A stretch of DNA of 18,392 nucleotides from JAFGNW01 sp964618515 (lineage in GTDB: Bacteria; Zixibacteria; MSB-5A5; GN15; FEB-12), in the NCBI GenBank assembly GCA_964618515.1, contig CAZUAS010000058.1:1-18392 (forward strand). Reading direction: 5' to 3'. A program made the translations under genes and the position numbers. The notes under the pieces were generated by a model, which did no database searches, was not told the origin of the DNA, and saw nothing but the letters and a program-made list of their open reading frames with translations. Below, piece after piece: positions 14,775 through 18,392 of this stretch. Position 1 is the first letter of the stretch. Each line of letters opens with the position of its first letter.

Positions 14775-16475
14775 ATGGGAACAGCGGCAGAAGATCTGGT
14801 GACAGGCCGTGAGGGAACCCGGTCACCTATCGGGGAATATGAAGCCGGGGATTATAATTCGGAGCAAAGGGATAACCATATCAAGATAAAGAGTTACCAG
14901 ACACGTGAAGATGCTTCCGCGGATGCCGGTGCGAAAAAAGAGATAAAAGTTTTAGGTTGCTTTTCCGAGTCTCAAACTAAAGATATGCCGATTTTACAAC
15001 CTTCTCGTGTTGAGGGAAGTGAAACTTCAGTAATAGGGGATTCATCCGCAGGTTTGCAGTCAAGGGTAAAAACGCCGGGAAAAAATACGGCTCGTTTTTT
15101 ATTAATTTTTTCTTGCCAAACGGGTTCTATTATTGTATCGGTAATGGTGCTAGGAATGACTCTCCTGATGGCGGGTTATTCCGGCTGGTGGATTTTCGAA
15201 GCACTGGCTGCGCTCATTCTCATACGAATTGGCTACCGCCTGACCCGGGGTCCGCGACCGGTTCTGGTCACAAACTACCTGCGGAAAGGAATCCGGCGGT
15301 TGCTTGTTGACGAGGGTAAAGTCAGCACTGTTTTTCTGGCCGCGATATTTATTTTCGGCTGGCCGCTTACGCATCTGGACGCGGCGGTCTTTATCGGTGC
15401 TAATTTTACCATGCAACTGATAATGTTTTATTACGCAAAGAAGGTTATGAAAGCCCTTGCTGAGCGAGTCAAGGCCACAGGTCAAACCTGGTTTAAAAAG
15501 AAAGTCATCATCGTCGGCACCGGCGCTAACGCCCGACGGGTGGCTGATATGGTGATGGCATCACCGGAATTGGAAACCCGGCTTATCGGTTTTCTCGACT
15601 ATCGTAAAACCGGTCTGTGGAGTTACCAGGATATTCCATTAATAGGTCATCCCGATTATCTGGAAAATATCGTTGCCGCCAACCAGGTGGACGCTGTTTT
15701 TATCGCCGTTGAGCCCGAGGATCTATCGCGCACGCGGCGTCTTTATGATACTGCCGAAAAGATGGGTATAACAGTCTGCCTGATGCCGGATATATATCGC
15801 AGTGAGCTGAGTCATGCCCGGCCGGCGTATATCAACGGTCTGCCCTCGCTTATTTACCGGCGGGTTCCGGAAAGTCAGCTCGGGCTTCTAACCAAGGACG
15901 TGATTGACCGCATCGGGGCATTTATCGGTCTGGTCTTTACTTTACCGATATTTTTGCTGACGGCGCTGATTATTAAACTGGAAAGCCGCGGACCGGTCTT
16001 TTTCAAACAGGTACGGTCGGGGCTGAACGGCCGGCCGTTCAAGCTTCTTAAGTTCCGAACCATGTGTACCGACGCCGAGAACAAAAAAGCGGCTCTGAAA
16101 GCTTATAACGAGATGTCCGGCCCGGTGTTCAAAATCAAAAAAGATCCCCGCATTACCCGGGTGGGGAGATTCTTGAGAAAGTATTCGATTGATGAAATCC
16201 CGCAGTTTATAAATGTTCTTAAAGGCGATATGTCGTTAGTCGGCCCCAGGCCGCCGTTGCCGGAAGAAGTCGCCAAATACGAACCCTGGCAACATCGCAA
16301 ACTCTCCGTTAAACCGGGTGTTACCTGTATCTGGCAGGTTAATGGAAGAAATAATATTGATTTTGAAGAATGGATGCAACTTGACCTGCAGTATATCGAT
16401 AACTGGTCGTTATGGCTGGATGCGAAGATTCTCGCCAAAACCATCCCGACCGTTATCAGGGGTTCCGGTGCTTAG
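14775..16475 (+). CDS. Polyprenyl-phosphate sugar-1-phosphate transferase (WbaP/exopolysaccharide initiation type)
   Basis: A 566-residue inner-membrane enzyme that starts a repeat unit by moving a sugar-1-phosphate from a nucleotide sugar to undecaprenyl phosphate. Four membrane segments (about 105-225) are followed by a Rossmann-type domain (VIIVGTGANARRVAD, about 245). A re-entrant or membrane helix (about 375-400) leads to the catalytic bacterial sugar transferase domain: FKLLKFRTM, the SIDEIPQFINVLKGDM block and LVGPRPPLPEE, then KPGVTCIWQVNGR. The sugar cannot be told from the sequence. The first 100 residues are polar and low in order, longer than usual for the family. It lies 68 bases after the aminotransferase-like gene with no terminator between. 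GAGG and AGAAG lie before the ATG at uneven spacing. Confidence 0.93.
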   Translation: MGTAAEDLVTGREGTRSPIGEYEAGDYNSEQRDNHIKIKSYQTREDASADAGAKKEIKVLGCFSESQTKDMPILQPSRVEGSETSVIGDSSAGLQSRVKTPGKNTARFLLIFSCQTGSIIVSVMVLGMTLLMAGYSGWWIFEALAALILIRIGYRLTRGPRPVLVTNYLRKGIRRLLVDEGKVSTVFLAAIFIFGWPLTHLDAAVFIGANFTMQLIMFYYAKKVMKALAERVKATGQTWFKKKVIIVGTGANARRVADMVMASPELETRLIGFLDYRKTGLWSYQDIPLIGHPDYLENIVAANQVDAVFIAVEPEDLSRTRRLYDTAEKMGITVCLMPDIYRSELSHARPAYINGLPSLIYRRVPESQLGLLTKDVIDRIGAFIGLVFTLPIFLLTALIIKLESRGPVFFKQVRSGLNGRPFKLLKFRTMCTDAENKKAALKAYNEMSGPVFKIKKDPRITRVGRFLRKYSIDEIPQFINVLKGDMSLVGPRPPLPEEVAKYEPWQHRKLSVKPGVTCIWQVNGRNNIDFEEWMQLDLQYIDNWSLWLDAKILAKTIPTVIRGSGA

Positions 16476-16546
16476 CCTTTAAAAGACGATTCTTTAAAAC
16501 CGTAATATAAAATATCCTCAAATCAACGGCGGTTCGAAATACGGGT

Positions 16547-18004
16547 ATGAAAAAAATTTTCGGCTTGATTCTGATTTCTGGGGCCATCTTTATTTTTCCG
16601 TTAAAAACTTCCGGCGGCGTTATGCCCGGCGGCCTGAAAGAATATGAGTTTATCTATGACCGGCTGGAGCGGTTCGAGGTACGAACCGGAGGTATTTTTA
16701 ATTACCCGCCCGGTCTCTGCCGGCTGGATAACGAAAACCTGGTTTTGACGCCGTTTGACTACTTGCGGAATATTCCTCCGGAGAAAATCCGCTTGTTTTC
16801 TTTTTTGGCCGAAGATTTTCGTGCAACCAAAGACCTTCGCTCGCACGGCTACGAAACCTTCCGGGCCGGCATTGTCGGTCAACCGCTCAGAACCCTTTTT
16901 GTATATGGGCATTTTGTTCTCGATGAGGAAAAAGCCGAAGATGACAACTATACCGGCAAGAAATGGCGGGGTTTTGCTGGTGATGTCGAGGAGGCCTTTA
17001 TACATTTTCAAAACGGTTCTTTCGGAGTGACGGCGGGGCGCTTCGGGTCGTTCTGGGGTTTGCGCAATTCCCTGGTGCTGACTGCCGACAGGCGGCTTGA
17101 CGGTTTCGGGTATTCTTTTCGCTGGGGGAAACTGGTGATTTCCTATCGTCTGGCAAGGCTGGATGGTCTCAGTCCGGAAAGAGATAATGTCGCCGCGTAT
17201 GAAAACCGCTTTCTGGCCGGACACCGCTTTGATTTTCATTTCAGCCGGAGGTTGCAGGTCGGCCTGTTCGAGACGGTGGTATTCGGCGGGCCGGGTCGGA
17301 CAATTGATTTGTTCTATCTGAATCCGCTTATTTTTTTCCATGGCGCCCAGCTTAACGAGCACGCCAATGACAACACCATGGTCGGGTGCGACTTCACTTT
17401 CCACCTTCGGCCGGGGTGCCGGTTGTACGGCCAGCTTTTGGTTGATGATATTCAGCTCGATGACAAGGAACAGAGCGACCAGGAACCCGATGAATGGGCG
17501 GTCCTCGTTGGTGGCCAGACCGCGGCTTTCCTGTTGCCGGTTGATATCAGACTGGAATATACCCGCGTCAGCAACTGGATGTTTAATCAAATCCTGCCTC
17601 GCAACCGGTATCTTTTTCACGACGACCCTTTCGGCGGGGTTCGGGGCAACGACTACGACCTTTCTCGACTGGTTGTCAGCCGCTGGTGGGGAAAGGATTT
17701 TCGAATGGACGGAGAGGTCAGTTACTATCGACAGGGGGAAGGCCGGGTGACGGCCCGGTGGAGTGAGCCGTGGCTCGATACCGAAGGTGCTTATACGGAA
17801 AAATTCCCTACCGGGACGGTGGAAAAGACCTTCCGGGGTGCGCTCGCTTTCAAGGGCTTTATTCGGAATATGTTTTATTTTGACCTCACTGCCGGAATTG
17901 ACCGGGTCGGTAATTACCGGCATATCGGCGGCGAGAATAAAACCCGACCGTTTTTTAACCTGGTGGTGTCAACCTTCGTCTCGTTTCCAGTGAATCTCCA
18001 CTAA
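16547..18004 (+). CDS. Wzi-like capsule/exopolysaccharide outer-membrane protein
   Basis: A 485-residue predicted barrel. A signal peptide (about residues 1-24, MKKIFGLILISGAIF) is followed by alternating strands with many aromatic and charged residues. The middle has the run typical of the Wzi assembly family: an AGRFGSFWGLRNSLVLTAD region, then SYRLARLDG, NRFLAGHRFDFHF, VGLFETVVFGG and a YLNP motif. Wzi proteins help attach or organise capsule at the cell surface. The last residues are VSTFVSFPVNLH; the terminal residue is not aromatic, unlike most barrels. It follows the sugar transferase by 71 bases and is the last gene of the operon, with a terminator eight bases after its stop. The ribosome site is weak. 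The family assignment is by pattern, so moderate. Confidence 0.72.
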   Translation: MKKIFGLILISGAIFIFPLKTSGGVMPGGLKEYEFIYDRLERFEVRTGGIFNYPPGLCRLDNENLVLTPFDYLRNIPPEKIRLFSFLAEDFRATKDLRSHGYETFRAGIVGQPLRTLFVYGHFVLDEEKAEDDNYTGKKWRGFAGDVEEAFIHFQNGSFGVTAGRFGSFWGLRNSLVLTADRRLDGFGYSFRWGKLVISYRLARLDGLSPERDNVAAYENRFLAGHRFDFHFSRRLQVGLFETVVFGGPGRTIDLFYLNPLIFFHGAQLNEHANDNTMVGCDFTFHLRPGCRLYGQLLVDDIQLDDKEQSDQEPDEWAVLVGGQTAAFLLPVDIRLEYTRVSNWMFNQILPRNRYLFHDDPFGGVRGNDYDLSRLVVSRWWGKDFRMDGEVSYYRQGEGRVTARWSEPWLDTEGAYTEKFPTGTVEKTFRGALAFKGFIRNMFYFDLTAGIDRVGNYRHIGGENKTRPFFNLVVSTFVSFPVNLH

Positions 18005-18011
18005 TTTTCTG

Positions 18012-18037
18012 TTTAGGCCCAGCCCTAAAATTTTTTT
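18012..18037 (+). terminator. Terminator of the exopolysaccharide operon
   Basis: TTTAGG (18012-18017) pairs with CCTAAA (18024-18029) around a six-base loop, followed by seven T (18031-18037). Confidence 0.75.
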
Positions 18038-18101
18038 CAGGACCATCATTTTTGTGAAGTAACGACGCGGATTTTTTAAACTTTTACCGGCCGGCTTTGT
18101 T

Positions 18102-18148
18102 TATCTATCAACTATTTTTTTATTGGTCTGCCGTTATGTTGATAGATA
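18102..18148. repeat. Perfect 11-bp inverted repeat upstream of the DUF255 gene
   Basis: TATCTATCAAC (18102-18112) and GTTGATAGATA (18138-18148) are exact inverted copies with a 25-base spacer, ending 60 bases before the GTG start. There is no T tract after it, so an operator or leader hairpin is more likely than a terminator. Confidence 0.6.
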
Positions 18149-18208
18149 GGGTGATGATTTTTCGGATTTATGGTATGGTTATATTTTGAAACCGGTGAAG
18201 GAGAAAAA

Positions 18209-18346
18209 GTGAAGGAGAAAAATCAGAGTTATAGATATACCAATAAGCTGATTAACGAAAATTCGCCGTATCTTTTATCCCACGCCCACAATCCGGTGGA
18301 CTGGTATCCCTGGGGAGAGGAAGCTCTGGCGAAAGCTCGTCAGCTT
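18209..18346 (+). CDS. DUF255/YyaL (SPATA20-like) thioredoxin-fold protein, 5' fragment
   Basis: Only the first 46 codons are present. The motif from NKLINENSPYLL through SHAHNPVDWYPWGEEAL matches the very conserved N-terminus of the DUF255/YyaL family, normally about 600-700 residues with a thioredoxin-like domain and a six-hairpin glycosidase-like domain. The function of the bacterial family is not settled. GTG 18209 is chosen because AAGGAG (18198-18203) is five bases upstream; an in-frame ATG at 18170 lacks such a site. The gene is cut at 18346 by adapter sequence, not by a biological event. A terminator and an 11-bp inverted repeat separate it from the exopolysaccharide operon. Confidence 0.88.
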
Positions 18347-18392
18347 AGATCGGAAGAGCACACGTCTGAACTCCAGTCACGAGATTCCATCT
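18347..18392 (+). other. Illumina TruSeq adapter read-through (artefact)
   Basis: AGATCGGAAGAGCACACGTC followed by TGAACTCCAGTCAC (18347-18380) is the TruSeq read-1 3' adapter. It continues with an eight-base index, GAGATTCC (18381-18388), which I recall as TruSeq HT i7 index D704, and ATCT, the start of the constant part after the index. These bases should be trimmed and never translated. Confidence 0.98.

Noticed and set aside
16601..17923. A 440-residue open frame on the minus strand
   Set aside because: It lies wholly opposite the Wzi-like gene, whose strands, signal peptide and operon position are convincing. The antisense product has no family pattern and arises from codon bias.
1..18392. 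CRISPR arrays, insertion sequences, tRNA or rRNA genes
   Set aside because: No regularly spaced repeats, no transposase frame, no tRNA cloverleaf or rRNA sequence was found on either strand by reading.

Overview
The window looks like a short-read metagenome contig from a Gram-negative bacterium. It encodes a TonB protein with a TonB-dependent receptor that carries a carboxypeptidase-regulatory-like domain, a FadL-type porin, a lipoprotein, a Wza-type SLBB exporter and a Wzi-like outer-membrane protein. A BshB1-like deacetylase and the style of the receptor and SLBB proteins suggest the FCB superphylum or a related candidate phylum. That placement is an inference; there is no rRNA or other marker gene. 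No tRNA, rRNA, CRISPR array, transposase or phage gene was seen.

Positions 1-1673: an AT-rich leader with a promoter-like dyad and a structured GC-rich segment, a small secreted cysteine-rich peptide, and a TonB gene split by a one-base frameshift at an A7 tract, closed by a terminator. Positions 1785-6344: a TPP riboswitch, a TonB-dependent receptor, a sodium:solute symporter and greA, all on the plus strand. The riboswitch marks receptor and symporter as a probable two-membrane uptake route for thiamin or a thiamin precursor, with the neighbouring TonB as a plausible energy source. Positions 6365-10283 (minus strand): a 56-residue zinc-binding protein missed by usual length cut-offs, a BshB1-like deacetylase, and a pair made of a FadL-like porin and an esterase-fold lipoprotein whose nucleophile serine is glycine.

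Positions 10284-18037: an exopolysaccharide locus on the plus strand. It holds an SLBB/Poly_export protein, an aminotransferase-fold protein without the PLP lysine, a polyprenyl-phosphate sugar-1-phosphate transferase and a Wzi-like protein. Two sequences with exact -24/-12 sigma-54 spacing lie before the first two genes, and good terminators end both transcription units. Wzx, Wzy, chain-length and glycosyltransferase genes are not in the window, so this is part of a larger or scattered pathway.

Positions 18209-18346 are the first 46 codons of a DUF255/YyaL-type protein. The last 46 bases are not biological: they are Illumina TruSeq adapter with an index, so the contig ends in read-through contamination.
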